Assembly: GCA_900316855.1 (NCBI GenBank)
Contig: ONEK01000008.1
Coordinates: forward strand, 48,689 to 112,688
DNA length: 64,000 nucleotides
Source of the DNA: an uncultured Lachnospiraceae bacterium
Lineage (GTDB): Bacteria; Bacillota; Clostridia; Lachnospirales; Lachnospiraceae
Direction: 5' to 3'
Under the pieces are notes generated by a model that was not told the origin of the DNA, ran no database searches, and saw only the letters and a program-made list of their open reading frames with translations. Positions 46,684 through 55,822 of this stretch are shown here, one piece after another; the first letter of the stretch is position 1, and each line of letters opens with the position of its first letter. Both the position numbers and the translations under genes were made by a program.

Positions 46684-47791
46684 AACAGGAACGAAAAATG
46701 TGCTGCACATGGTGCGGCGCTCTGACATGAACCGGGGCAAGGCCCTCGTGATCCGGCTCATTGCGGTGCTGCTGTCTCTGTCTGTCTGCGCGCTTGTCAT
46801 CGTCGCCATCACGGGTGAGAATCCGCTGTCCGTGTATTCCGGCATCGCGGCGGGCGCTGTCGGGACGAGCCGCCGCGTGTGGGTCACGATCCGCGAAATT
46901 GCGGTTCTTCTCATCATCGCTGTCGGGCTGACGCCCGCGTTCCGCATGCGGTTCTGGAACCTCGGCGCGGAGGGGCAGATTCTCATAGGCGGAGCAGCAA
47001 CGGCCGCGGTCATGATTTATCTCGGACCGGTATTCCAGGACTGGCTGCTGTTCATCATCATCCTCGCCGTCAGCATGGCGGCAGGCATGCTGTGGGGACT
47101 GTTGCCGGCGGTATTCAAGGCGTATTTCAATACAAACGAGACGCTGTTTACCCTGATGATGAACTACGTCGCCATGCAGATCGTGACGTTCTTCGTCGTC
47201 CTGTGGGAGAAGCCGAAGGGCTCCAACACGGTCGGCGTCATCAACCAGACCGGCAAGGAGGGATGGTTTCCGCAGATAGCGGGCCAGCAGTATCTTGTGA
47301 ACGTCATCCTGGTGACGGTTGTGACGATTCTTGTCTTCGTTTATATGAAATATTCGAAGCAGGGGTATGAGCTGTCCGTCGTCGGGGAATCCTATGACAC
47401 GGCACGCTACGCCGGCATCGATGTGAAGCATGTCATCATCCGTACGATGCTGATCTCATCCGCGGTCTGCGGACTTGCGGGCGCCATCATTGTCGCCGGC
47501 GCCTCACACACCATCAGTACGTCCACCGCGGGCGGCCGGGGCTTTACAGCGGTTATCGTCGCGTGGCTTGCGCAGTTCCATCCTGTCGCCATGATCGCGA
47601 CGAGCGGCATCCTGGTCTTCATGCAGCAGGGCGCTATTCAGATCGCAACGCAGTACGGCCTGAATGAAAACGCGTCCGATATCATCACGGGCATCATCCT
47701 GTTCTTCCTCGTCGGCGCGGAGTTCTTCATCCGCTACCGTCTGGAGCTGACAAAGGTGGAAACCGGATCTGCAGTAGGAGAAAACAAATGA
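46670..47791 (+). CDS. Nucleoside ABC transporter permease (NupP-like)
   Basis: 373 residues, about nine or ten membrane helices of the BPD_transp_2 family. Characteristic: LNMRFWNLGAEGQ-type segment (MRFWNLGAEGQILIG, about 86-100) and GYDTARYAGIDVKHVI, ASHTISTSTAGGRGFTAV. ATG 46670 lies 14 nt before the ATPase stop with AAGGAGG 7 nt upstream, so the two are translationally linked. It forms a heterodimer with the next permease. Confidence 0.94.
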   Translation: MAGTKTGTKNVLHMVRRSDMNRGKALVIRLIAVLLSLSVCALVIVAITGENPLSVYSGIAAGAVGTSRRVWVTIREIAVLLIIAVGLTPAFRMRFWNLGAEGQILIGGAATAAVMIYLGPVFQDWLLFIIILAVSMAAGMLWGLLPAVFKAYFNTNETLFTLMMNYVAMQIVTFFVVLWEKPKGSNTVGVINQTGKEGWFPQIAGQQYLVNVILVTVVTILVFVYMKYSKQGYELSVVGESYDTARYAGIDVKHVIIRTMLISSAVCGLAGAIIVAGASHTISTSTAGGRGFTAVIVAWLAQFHPVAMIATSGILVFMQQGAIQIATQYGLNENASDIITGIILFFLVGAEFFIRYRLELTKVETGSAVGENK

Positions 47792-48768
47792 GCGTAATCC
47801 TGACCTTTATCCAGCAGGCAATTGTGCAGGGCATCACGATCCTGTTCGGCGCAACCGGCGAGATCATGACGGAGAAATCCGGAAACCTGAACCTGGGAAT
47901 CCCCGGCATCATGTACATGGGCGGTGTCTCGGGCCTCATGGGGGCCTATCTGTACGAGAACAGCACGGACAATCCTTCCGTTGCCGCCGGTGTCGTGATT
48001 TCCTGCCTTGCCTGCGCGCTGGCGAGCTTTGTCGGCGGGCTGATCTACACGTTCCTCACGGTGAGCCTTCGCGCGAACCAGAATGTCGTCGGACTCGCGC
48101 TCACGACATTCGGCACGGGCTTCGGCAATTTCTTCGGCGGCTCGCTCTCGAAAATGGCGGGCGGCGTCGGCCAGATCTCGGTGGCAACGACCGCGTCCGG
48201 CTTCCAGGCAACCATTCCCGGGCTCTCCCGGATTCCGGTCCTCGGCGACCTGCTGTTTTCGTACGGGTTTCTGACCTATGTGGCCCTCGTGGTCGCGGGG
48301 ATATGCACCTATATCCTGACGAAGACCCGCGCCGGCCTGCACCTCATCGCCGTCGGCGAATCGCCTGCCACCGCGGACGCGGCCGGCATCAATGTGACGA
48401 AGTATAAATATACGGCTACGCTCTCGGGCGCCGTGATCGCAGGCTTCGGCGGCCTGTATTTCGTCATGGAGTACCTCGGCGGCACCTGGCAGAACAACCA
48501 GATCGGAGACCGCGGCTGGCTTGCGGTGGCCCTCGTCATCCTGGCGCTGTGGAATCCGGCGAAGGCGATTTACGGGTCCCTGATTTTCGGCGGCCTGTAC
48601 ATCCTGTACCTGTACATTCCGGGGCTTGGAAGGGCAGGACATGAGCTTATCAAGATGACGCCCTTTGTCGTGACCATCATTGTGCTCATCTTCACGAGCC
48701 GCCGCAACAAGCCGGAAAACCAGCCGCCGGCGAGTCTGGGCACCAGTTACTTCCGCGAGGAGAGGTGA
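47788..48768 (+). CDS. Nucleoside ABC transporter permease (NupQ-like)
   Basis: 326 residues, about eight to nine helices, second permease of the importer. TGEIMTEKSGNLNLGIPGIM near 25 and GESPATADAAGINVTKYKY near 190 match the family. It starts in an ATGA overlap with the upstream permease. A terminator follows. Confidence 0.94.
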   Translation: MSVILTFIQQAIVQGITILFGATGEIMTEKSGNLNLGIPGIMYMGGVSGLMGAYLYENSTDNPSVAAGVVISCLACALASFVGGLIYTFLTVSLRANQNVVGLALTTFGTGFGNFFGGSLSKMAGGVGQISVATTASGFQATIPGLSRIPVLGDLLFSYGFLTYVALVVAGICTYILTKTRAGLHLIAVGESPATADAAGINVTKYKYTATLSGAVIAGFGGLYFVMEYLGGTWQNNQIGDRGWLAVALVILALWNPAKAIYGSLIFGGLYILYLYIPGLGRAGHELIKMTPFVVTIIVLIFTSRRNKPENQPPASLGTSYFREER

Positions 48769-48837
48769 GCTTTCCCGGAATATATCTTTAAATCCGTAAA
48801 TACTTTTGCCGCCTTATCCAATACGTTTCTGAAAATA

Positions 48838-48868
48838 CGAACCCCGCTGCCTGCCGCAGCGGGGTTTC
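48838..48868 (+). terminator. Terminator of the nucleoside importer operon
   Basis: AACCCCGCTG pairs with CAGCGGGGTT across CCTGCCG and is followed by TCTCTGG; the T-run is weak. Confidence 0.75.
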
Positions 48869-48917
48869 TCTGGTCTGGTGCTTTGAACCTTACGGCAGAA
48901 AAATTATGACAAACATA

Positions 48918-48946
48918 TTGACATATTTGTAATAAGTTTGTAATAT
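48918..48946 (+). promoter_or_regulatory. Near-consensus SigA promoter overlapping an inverted repeat
   Basis: TTGACA (48918-48923), a 17-bp spacer and TAATAT (48941-48946), the best promoter match in the window, in a strikingly AT-rich patch. ACAAACATATT (48910-48920) and AATAAGTTTGT (48931-48941) form an inverted repeat over the promoter, which suggests an operator. Confidence 0.75.
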
Positions 48947-48981
48947 TTTATCGTGACATTTGACTGAAATAGTTAATTTGG

Positions 48982-49210
48982 CATAAGGGTCACAAGTACC
49001 AAATCGGCAACGGGCAAGCCCGTAAGAGCGAGCTCGTAAGGGCTTGCCCGAAAGGCGATTTGGACTTGGGACCCGCCAAACATCCGAAAGTGTTGTAAAC
49101 TCAACAGCGGTGCGCGGATTTCGGATGTTTGCAGAATTGCGGAAGCAGCGAAGCTGCGAAGCAATTCGTATGTCATTTTGCCTTGAAAAATACTTTTGAC
49201 CCCGGCATCA
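48982..49210 (+). repeat. MITE-like structured element (full copy) in the leader of the secreted protein gene
   Basis: About 229 bp. Its left end GGGTCACAAGTA and right end TACTTTTGACCC are inverted matches (11 of 12). Inside are three hairpins: the CCAAATCG/GGGCAAGCCC hairpin shared with 44782-44889, CAAACATCCGAAA with TTTCGGATGTTTG (49077-49131), and GAATTGC with GCAATTC around GCAGC-GAA-GCTGC (49134-49167). No open frame encodes a transposase. It lies downstream of the 48918 promoter, so it would be transcribed. Confidence 0.85.
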
Positions 49211-49233
49211 TCTTAATTGAGTAACGAACCAGG

Positions 49234-50175
49234 ATGAAGAGAGACTTTTTCCAACTGAAAACTTTACTCGCGGCTGCCGCGGCAGTCGTACTGCTCGGGA
49301 TTTTCGCGGGCGGACTGGACGTTCACGCGGCACAGCTGCAGGTTGCGGGCGGCAGTATCATCACGGATTACGACCGCACGGGCAAGACAATGCAGCAGCA
49401 GGTTGCGATCAACAATGCCCTGGTAAACGCGGTAAACTATCAGAATGTTTTCGCCTTCGCGGTGAGCCATAACCTTCCGGACGTGGAGCAGTATAAGGCG
49501 GACGCGCAGAACGCGCTGCAGCAGTATTACCAGCTGGCGGGAATCCTGCCTGCCGCAAAGCCTGCGGTGAAAAAGGCCGCGGCGGTACCGGCATCTTCCG
49601 CATCACAGAATGCCTATAAGAGGGGCACAGATCCGGCAGACTCATACAGCTATGCGGACGATCCGGAGGAGGTTGTGATCGAGGAATACGCGGCGAATGA
49701 CGCCGGTTCGGATTCCGATGACAGCTATGCTGCTGAAGACACTTCCGCTTCCTCCGGGGACGGCAGTGAAGCAGCACCGCATACACCTACGATCGAGGAG
49801 CTGCTGGCGCAGATGACGCCGGAGGAGCAGAAGGCGTTCATTGAAGCCCTGATTGCGGATTCCGCAAGAACCGGCGACGGGACGCTGAATCCGACGGACG
49901 GCATCAATTACGGACCGAGCGGCAAGGAAACCTATTACAACCTCGACATGTCCTATCTTGTGGAATACATGCATTCCCTGGGATACGCCGGAGACTACTC
50001 CGAGCGTGAGGATGGCGCGAAGATGCTGGGTGACAAGGTCATGGTGGCCGCGAACCTCAATATTCACCCGAGGGGCTCGATTGTCGAGACCTCACTGGGT
50101 ACCGGCATTGTAGCCGACACCGGAACGTTTGCCATGTGGCATCCCTATCAGCTGGATGTCGCGGTGAACTGGTGA
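49234..50175 (+). CDS. Secreted protein with C-terminal 3D-like domain
   Basis: 313 residues. A signal peptide (basic MKRDFFQLK, hydrophobic core to about residue 25, cleavage near VHA-AQ) precedes a helical region (35-95) and a low-complexity Asp/Glu/Ser/Ala tract (about 105-190, SDSDDSYAAEDTSASSGD). The C-terminal 50 residues (NLNIHPRGSIVET, TGIVADTGTFA, PYQLDVAVNW) resemble a degenerate 3D domain of cell-wall lytic transglycosylase type; the canonical Asp triad is only partly kept. Function is unproven. The ribosome site before ATG 49234 is weak. The promoter at 48918 and a structured leader lie upstream; a terminator follows at 50261. Confidence 0.78.
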   Translation: MKRDFFQLKTLLAAAAAVVLLGIFAGGLDVHAAQLQVAGGSIITDYDRTGKTMQQQVAINNALVNAVNYQNVFAFAVSHNLPDVEQYKADAQNALQQYYQLAGILPAAKPAVKKAAAVPASSASQNAYKRGTDPADSYSYADDPEEVVIEEYAANDAGSDSDDSYAAEDTSASSGDGSEAAPHTPTIEELLAQMTPEEQKAFIEALIADSARTGDGTLNPTDGINYGPSGKETYYNLDMSYLVEYMHSLGYAGDYSEREDGAKMLGDKVMVAANLNIHPRGSIVETSLGTGIVADTGTFAMWHPYQLDVAVNW

Positions 50176-50260
50176 AATATTTTACTTTGTTTTCAGTCTG
50201 TAAGGGTACGGATTGAAAAGTGCCGGCGGGCGGGCTGCCCGTTCCGGCAGATATGAGCGT

Positions 50261-50293
50261 GAAAAAGGACTGCCGCAGGGCGGTCCTTTTTCA
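50261..50293 (+). terminator. Terminator of the secreted protein gene
   Basis: GAAAAAGGACTGCC pairs with GGCGGTCCTTTTTC around the short GCA loop region; the T-rich 3' arm gives termination in both directions. Confidence 0.85.
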
Positions 50294-50339
50294 TGCAGGA
50301 GGTGGTTTATTCACAGCGTGTCCATGGTAGAATAGGCCC

Positions 50340-51494
50340 ATGATTTATTTTGACAGTGCGGCGGCATCCATGTGGCATCCCCAGTCAGTGGAGGATACGA
50401 TGATGCTGGCCTATCATACAGCGGGCAATCCGGGACTTGGCAGCTATGAGGCCAGTATCACCGCGGCGCGCTACCTCTCGTCGGCGAGACGGATCGCGGC
50501 GAAATTTTTCGGCGCGGCCTCCCCGGAGGAGATCGGCTTTACCATGAACGCGACACAGGCCATGTCGCTGATCCTGCGGGGACTGTTCCATGAGGGTGAC
50601 CACGTCATCACATCAAAGGCGGAGCACCGCGCCGTGCTGACACCGCTTCTGCAGTGCGCGAAAAGGGGCGTGGAGCTGTCCTTCCTTCCGGTCGACGGAA
50701 AAGGACAGATTGTCACCGGAGAATGCCGGAAGCTCCTTCGGCCGAACACGAAGGCGGTCGTCCTGACACACGGCTCGGGTGTCACGGGAAGCATGACGGA
50801 TCTCGCACCGGTTGGTGCCTTCTGCAGGGAAAACGGCCTGCTTCTCGTTGTGGACGCGGCGCAGACGGCGGGTGTTTTTCCGATCGACGTGCAGGAGACG
50901 GGGATCGATATTCTTGTCTTCTCCGGGCACAAGGGCATCATGGGGCCGGAGGGAACGGGCGGCGCCTTTATCCGGAAAGGAATCCGGGTCGACAATGTTC
51001 TTACGGGGGAGCCGCCGGATACCCCTCTGCCGGCAGCTGAGCTCCTGGAAGCCGGAACGCCGAATGTCATGGGAATTGCGGGATTGTCCTCGGCAATCCT
51101 GTACCTGCGCAATACGGATATGGCGAAGCGTCATCACAGGGAGATGTCCATGGCGAAAAATTTCCTGCTGCGGATCGTGGACATTCCGGGGCTTACGATC
51201 TACGGGGACCCGGGAAGGCCCGACGGGGAGCGGCTTCCGATTCTGTCGCTCAATGTCGGGCAGGTGAAGTCGGGAACGCTGGCGGAGCTGCTGTGGCAGG
51301 AGGGGGCGGTCTGTGTCCGGGCGGGAGATCTTGGCTGTCCCATGATGCAGGAAGCCTTCGGCACAGCGGAGCGCGGCATGGTGCGCTTCTCGTTTTCGGA
51401 CAGGACACTGGAAGGGGAAGTGGATCAGGCGGCGGAGGTGCTGCGGATGGTCGCGGCGGAAACTGCAGGCAGCCGGGTGAGTCCGGAGGACTGA
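50340..51494 (+). CDS. Cysteine desulfurase-family aminotransferase (class V)
   Basis: 384 residues, PLP enzyme. The PLP Lys198 is in SGHKG, preceded by the VVDAAQTAG strand. A C-terminal RAGDLGCPM carries the presumed persulfide Cys, one residue further from the Arg than the usual RAGLHC. This matches the EF2568-like subgroup, which in several Bacillota sits with molybdenum hydroxylase maturation genes, rather than IscS. A ModC-like gene follows 75 bp downstream. Sulfur acceptor unknown. No Shine-Dalgarno sequence is obvious before ATG 50340. Confidence 0.88.
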   Translation: MIYFDSAAASMWHPQSVEDTMMLAYHTAGNPGLGSYEASITAARYLSSARRIAAKFFGAASPEEIGFTMNATQAMSLILRGLFHEGDHVITSKAEHRAVLTPLLQCAKRGVELSFLPVDGKGQIVTGECRKLLRPNTKAVVLTHGSGVTGSMTDLAPVGAFCRENGLLLVVDAAQTAGVFPIDVQETGIDILVFSGHKGIMGPEGTGGAFIRKGIRVDNVLTGEPPDTPLPAAELLEAGTPNVMGIAGLSSAILYLRNTDMAKRHHREMSMAKNFLLRIVDIPGLTIYGDPGRPDGERLPILSLNVGQVKSGTLAELLWQEGAVCVRAGDLGCPMMQEAFGTAERGMVRFSFSDRTLEGEVDQAAEVLRMVAAETAGSRVSPED

Positions 51495-51569
51495 GCCGCA
51501 GGCGGCTCCGGATCAGCCGGACAGGCAGGGACATCTGTCCGGACCCGGCCGGCATTGTACGGAAACGGA

Positions 51570-52856
51570 ATGGAACTCGAAGTCAGAATACGTAAAAAGA
51601 ATAAGGGGAAAACGCTGGATGTAAATCTGCGCGTTCACGGCGGCATTCTGGCTCTCTTAGGAGACGCGGACAGCGGAACGGAGGAAGTACTCCGCTGTAT
51701 CCTCGGGAAGGACCGTCCGGATGAGGGACGGATCGCGCTGGGCGAGAGCGTCTGGTTCGATTCGCTCTCCGGCAGACGCATTCCGCCAGGAAAACGCGGC
51801 GCCGGCTATCTGTCTCCTGAGAGAAGCATGAGAGCAGGCCTGAAATCAGGTCTTCAGGCCAGGAAGACACTTGCGCAGAATCTGCAGCGGGACCTGCCGA
51901 AGAGTTTTCGGACGAAAAAGCCCGCCCTGCAGGATCAGGCGGCACAGCTTCTGAAGGAATATGGCCTGGACGGCCTGGGAGGACTGTATCCCCGCGAATG
52001 CTCCCGCGGGCAGAGAATACTTGCAGGCTTTGCGGGGGTCATGGCTTCCCGGCCGAATGTCATCCTTCTGGATCATATCTTCGACGGACTGGATGCCTTC
52101 ACGAAGGCGGAGCTCATCCGGAAAATCCGCGGGAAAATACGGGAGAGCGGCGTGACTGCCATCCTTGCCACATCCTCAGAGGCGGAATGCTGCGCGTTTG
52201 CGGACGAGATTGCCGCACTGTCCCATGACAGCGCGCAGCCGCAGAAAATCCGGGAGGATTTCTTCGCCCATCCGGAAACTGTGGAAGAGGCGGCCCTCTC
52301 CGGCTGCGAAAATATCACGACGGTTCGGCACCTGAACGCGACGCATCTGTCCGCGGACGCGTGGAGGCTTGTCCTGTGCCGCAGGACGGCGTCCGCAAAG
52401 AGAGCGTGCGCCGGAGCATTGCCTGCGGGAGAAATGGAAGCGATGGATTCGGCGGGCTTCGGGATAAGTAAAACAGGCGGGAGCACTCAGGTGATCAGCC
52501 CGGCTGTGCCGGGTGATCCCTCGAGAACGCAGAAGACTCCGTGGGTGAGACTGGAAGATACTGCCGCAGCGATCGGAATCCGCGCGGGAGACTTCCGGCT
52601 GACAGGACCATCGGATCAGCAAAGAGCCGGTGCTCCCGGGAAGGACGCGCAGGTTTCCTCTGTATACAGTTTCTCGCTTTATGATAAAGAAATTTCGATG
52701 GAAGGGGAATTCTTTGTTCTGCGGTTCCGGCCGCTCCCCGGGGCGGAGCTTCTGACCGCCCGTTTTCCGGTTTCGATGGTAACGAAGAAGGAACTGGAGG
52801 AAGCAAAGCGGCTCCGCGTGCCGGAGGATAAAATCCTCATCCTGAAGCGGGGGTAG
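51570..52856 (+). CDS. Degenerate ModC-like ABC protein, probable pseudo-ATPase
   Basis: 428 residues. The order of segments follows ModC-type ABC ATPases, and FDSLSGRRIPPGKRGAGYLS parallels FDS..G.DLPPEKRRIGYVFQ. Yet every catalytic element is altered: Walker A reads GDADSGTEE without Lys/Thr, the signature is CSRGQR, Walker B is ILLDHIFDGLDA with His for the catalytic Glu, and the switch His is replaced (ATSSEAE). Residues 215-320 form a long linker; the last 110 residues resemble a TOBE-like accessory domain. No permease or binding protein is adjacent. The start may be ATG 51570 or the in-frame TTG 51555; neither has a strong ribosome site. It may bind a ligand without hydrolysis; function unknown. 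Confidence 0.75.
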   Translation: MELEVRIRKKNKGKTLDVNLRVHGGILALLGDADSGTEEVLRCILGKDRPDEGRIALGESVWFDSLSGRRIPPGKRGAGYLSPERSMRAGLKSGLQARKTLAQNLQRDLPKSFRTKKPALQDQAAQLLKEYGLDGLGGLYPRECSRGQRILAGFAGVMASRPNVILLDHIFDGLDAFTKAELIRKIRGKIRESGVTAILATSSEAECCAFADEIAALSHDSAQPQKIREDFFAHPETVEEAALSGCENITTVRHLNATHLSADAWRLVLCRRTASAKRACAGALPAGEMEAMDSAGFGISKTGGSTQVISPAVPGDPSRTQKTPWVRLEDTAAAIGIRAGDFRLTGPSDQQRAGAPGKDAQVSSVYSFSLYDKEISMEGEFFVLRFRPLPGAELLTARFPVSMVTKKELEEAKRLRVPEDKILILKRG

Positions 52857-52971
52857 CCTCGCGCGGGAGGGAAGCCTGTCTTAAGAGCCCGATGATACGG
52901 CTGTCTGCGGGCGTGCAGCAGGGCTGGCCAGGCTTGCACAAAATTTTGATAAAAAATTAACAAAAACAACT

Positions 52972-53000
52972 TGTCTGAGAAAACGCCATATCTTATCATA
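52972..53000 (+). promoter_or_regulatory. Promoter of the phosphoketolase gene
   Basis: TTGTCT (52972-52977), a 17-bp spacer and TATCAT (52995-53000). Upstream is an A/T-rich tract (52940-52970) that could serve as an UP element; CTTATCATAAG is a small palindrome over the -10 box. Confidence 0.7.
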
Positions 53001-53050
53001 AGTTAGTAATCGTCATCTACACTCACCGGAATACGCGAAAGGAGAAATTC

Positions 53051-55444
53051 ATGAGTGAAGCTGTAACAGCTGATACTGTATGCGCTGAGAAAGGGCCCGT
53101 TACCGACGAGCTCCTGACCAGAATGAACGCCTACTGGCGCGCGGCCAATTATCTGTCCGCCTGCCAGCTGTATCTTCTGGACAACCCGCTGCTGAAAAAG
53201 CCCCTGACCATGGACATGGTCAAGAAAAAAATCGTCGGCCACTGGGGGACGGTTCCGGGTCAGAACTTTGTCTTTGTTCATTTAAATCGTGTCATCAAGA
53301 GATATGATCTGGACCTGATCCTGCTGTCCGGCCCCGGACACGGCGGAAACTTCTTCATCGCCAACGACTACCTCGACGGCTCCTATTCCGAGATTTATCC
53401 CAACATTTCGCAGGACGAGGCCGGCATGCAGAAGCTGTTCAAGCAGTTCTCGTTCCCGGGCGGTGTTCCTTCCCACTGTGCACCTGAAACGCCTGGCTCC
53501 ATCAACGAGGGCGGTGAGCTGGGCTATTCCATTGCGCACGCCTTCGGAGCTGTCTTCGACAATCCTGACCTGATCGCGGCAGTGACCGTCGGCGACGGTG
53601 AGGCGGAGACAGGGCCTCTTGCCACGTCCTGGCAGTCCAACAAGTTCCTGAATCCGGTTTCCGACGGAGCGGTTCTGCCGATTCTGCACCTGAACGGTTA
53701 TAAGATCGCGAATCCGACTGTTTTCGCCCGCATGTCCCATGAGGAGATTGTGGATTTCTTCCATGGAACGGGCTGGGAGCCTTATTTTGTCGAGGGCGAT
53801 GATCCCATGACCATGCACCGCAAAATGGCGGAGACCATGGATACGGTCATCGAGAAGATTCAGGAAATTCAGAAGAACGCAAGGGAAAACAACGATGCCA
53901 CCCGTCCGGTGTGGCCAATGATCGTACTGCGCACCCCGAAGGGCTGGACCGGGCCGAAGGTTGTGGACGGTGAGAATATCGAGGGTTCCTGGAGGGCGCA
54001 TCAGGTTCCGATCATGATGGATAAACCCGAGCATCTGCAGATCCTGTCTGACTGGCTCCACAGCTATCATCCGGAGGAACTGTTCAACGAAGACGGCTCC
54101 CTGAAGGACGAGCTGAAGGCACTCTCACCCGTCGGGGATCACAGGATCGGCATGAATCCGCACGCCAACGGAGGAAAGTTCCTGCGCGACCTGCGCCTGC
54201 CGGATTTCCGTGACTACGCGTTCGATATCGGGACGCACGGCGCGAAGGAAGGCCAGGACATGATCGAGATGGGCAAATTCATCCGCGACGTGTTCAGGCT
54301 CAATGAAGGCGCAAAGAATTTCCGGATCTTCGGACCGGACGAGACTGCGTCGAACCGCCTGAACGCGGTTTTCGAAGCGCAGAACCGCGACTGGCAGGGC
54401 GAGCCGCAGCCCAATGACCTGTATCTTGCACACGACGGCCGTGTCATGGACAGTTTCCTGTCCGAGCACATGTGCGAGGGCTGGCTTGAGGGGTACCTGC
54501 TGACCGGAAGGCACGGATTCTTCGCAACCTATGAATCGTTTGCGCGGATCATCGACTCCATGGCCGCGCAGCACGCGAAGTGGCTGAAGGTCTGCAACCA
54601 GCTTCCCTGGAGGGAGGAGATCGCGTCCCTGAACCTCATCATGTGCTCCACCGTATGGCAGCAGGATCACAACGGCTTTACGCATCAGGATCCCGGCTTT
54701 ATGGATCATATGGCCAACAAGAAGGCAGACGTCGTGAGAATCTATCTCCCTCCGGATGCCAACTGCCTGCTGTCCACCATGGACCACTGCCTGAGAAGCC
54801 GCAACTATGTAAACGTCATTGTCGCCAGCAAGCATCCGCGCCCGCAGTGGCTGTCCATGCCGGAAGCGGTCAAGCACTGCACGCAGGGCATCGGCATCTG
54901 GGAGTGGGCTTCCAATGATCAGGGCAAGGAGCCGGACATCATTTTCGCCTGTGCCGGCGAGACGCCGACGCTGGAAGCACTTGCCGCCGTATCGATTCTG
55001 CGGAAGGAGCTGCCGGAGCTGAAGATCCGCTTCATCAACGTCGTCGACCTGTTCAAGCTGCAGCCCGCAACCGAGCACCCGCACGGCCTTACGGACTCCG
55101 AGTACGATATGCTGTTCACGCCGGACAAGCCTGTGATCTTCAACTTCCACGGATATGCGTCCCTTGTGCATGAGCTGACGTACCGCAGACATAACAACCG
55201 TCTCATGCATGTGCGCGGCTACAAGGAAGAGGGAACCATTACCACGCCGTTTGACGTCCGCGTACAGAACGATGTGGACCGCTTCCACCTCGTGCAGACC
55301 GCCCTGCAGTATCTCCCGCAGCTCGGCAACCGCGGTGCCTACCTCTACCAGAAGATGTCCGACAAGCTGGTCGAGCACAACCAGTACATCCGCCAGTACG
55401 GCCAGGACCTCCCCGAAATCACAGGGTGGCAGTGGGACCTATGA
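53051..55444 (+). CDS. xfp: Xylulose-5-phosphate/fructose-6-phosphate phosphoketolase
   Basis: A ThDP enzyme that splits xylulose 5-P or fructose 6-P with phosphate to acetyl-P and glyceraldehyde 3-P or erythrose 4-P. 797 residues, the usual size. Hallmarks: [18 protein letters not shown] (about 58-75), [13 protein letters not shown], the ThDP-binding [26 protein letters not shown] and the central [23 protein letters not shown] segment. AAAGGAG lies 7 nt before ATG 53051. It has its own promoter and stands alone. With PPDK it suggests a bifid-shunt-like or pentose route alongside glycolysis. Confidence 0.97.
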   Translation: MSEAVTADTVCAEKGPVTDELLTRMNAYWRAANYLSACQLYLLDNPLLKKPLTMDMVKKKIVGHWGTVPGQNFVFVHLNRVIKRYDLDLILLSGPGHGGNFFIANDYLDGSYSEIYPNISQDEAGMQKLFKQFSFPGGVPSHCAPETPGSINEGGELGYSIAHAFGAVFDNPDLIAAVTVGDGEAETGPLATSWQSNKFLNPVSDGAVLPILHLNGYKIANPTVFARMSHEEIVDFFHGTGWEPYFVEGDDPMTMHRKMAETMDTVIEKIQEIQKNARENNDATRPVWPMIVLRTPKGWTGPKVVDGENIEGSWRAHQVPIMMDKPEHLQILSDWLHSYHPEELFNEDGSLKDELKALSPVGDHRIGMNPHANGGKFLRDLRLPDFRDYAFDIGTHGAKEGQDMIEMGKFIRDVFRLNEGAKNFRIFGPDETASNRLNAVFEAQNRDWQGEPQPNDLYLAHDGRVMDSFLSEHMCEGWLEGYLLTGRHGFFATYESFARIIDSMAAQHAKWLKVCNQLPWREEIASLNLIMCSTVWQQDHNGFTHQDPGFMDHMANKKADVVRIYLPPDANCLLSTMDHCLRSRNYVNVIVASKHPRPQWLSMPEAVKHCTQGIGIWEWASNDQGKEPDIIFACAGETPTLEALAAVSILRKELPELKIRFINVVDLFKLQPATEHPHGLTDSEYDMLFTPDKPVIFNFHGYASLVHELTYRRHNNRLMHVRGYKEEGTITTPFDVRVQNDVDRFHLVQTALQYLPQLGNRGAYLYQKMSDKLVEHNQYIRQYGQDLPEITGWQWDL

Positions 55445-55579
55445 CGAGCCAGGCAAGTTCATGAAAAAAGACTGCTCCGCGAGCTTGCTCGCAGGGGCAG
55501 TTTTTTTCATGAACTTATCGGGCGACCAGCGAAGGCGGCGAACAACTGCTAAGCAGTTGTGAGAGGGGCCTGGCGAGTC
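55443..55579 (+). repeat. Three-way-junction structure containing the xfp terminator
   Basis: Outer arm: GAC-GA-GCCAGGC (55443-55454) with GCCTGGC-GA-GTC (55568-55579). Inside are a 25-bp-class hairpin (55455-55516: AAGTTCATGAAAAAA with its complement, continued by ACTGC-TCC/GGGGCAGT and GAGC-TT-GCTC) whose TTTTTTT run can terminate xfp, and ACAACTGCT-A-AGCAGTTGT (55542-55560). It begins one base before the xfp stop codon ends. Confidence 0.85.
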
Positions 55580-55822
55580 GGGAACCGCCTTTTTCGGAAG
55601 AATTCTGGAAAACTTTGACAATACACAGCTTTGAACGAAATCCTTAAAGATAACCGTCCGAGTGAAAAGGCAGGACTTTCATGTTAAACTAGCGGTATTA
55701 GTGGGTTTCGCTTCAAAAAACAGAAGAACAGCTTCGAAGATTACGCATGGAGAGAACCAGAGAAGCATTTAATCTGCTGAACCATGCAATCTGCTGAAGC
55801 CTGCAATGAAGGAGGAGACGCA

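Noticed and set aside
48982..49210. Insertion sequence with transposase
   Set aside because: Inverted ends exist but no transposase frame; treated as a MITE-like or structured element.
52940..52970. CodY box before xfp in the AAAATTTTGATAAAAAATT tract
   Set aside because: About four mismatches to the 15-nt CodY consensus; more likely simple AT richness upstream of the promoter.
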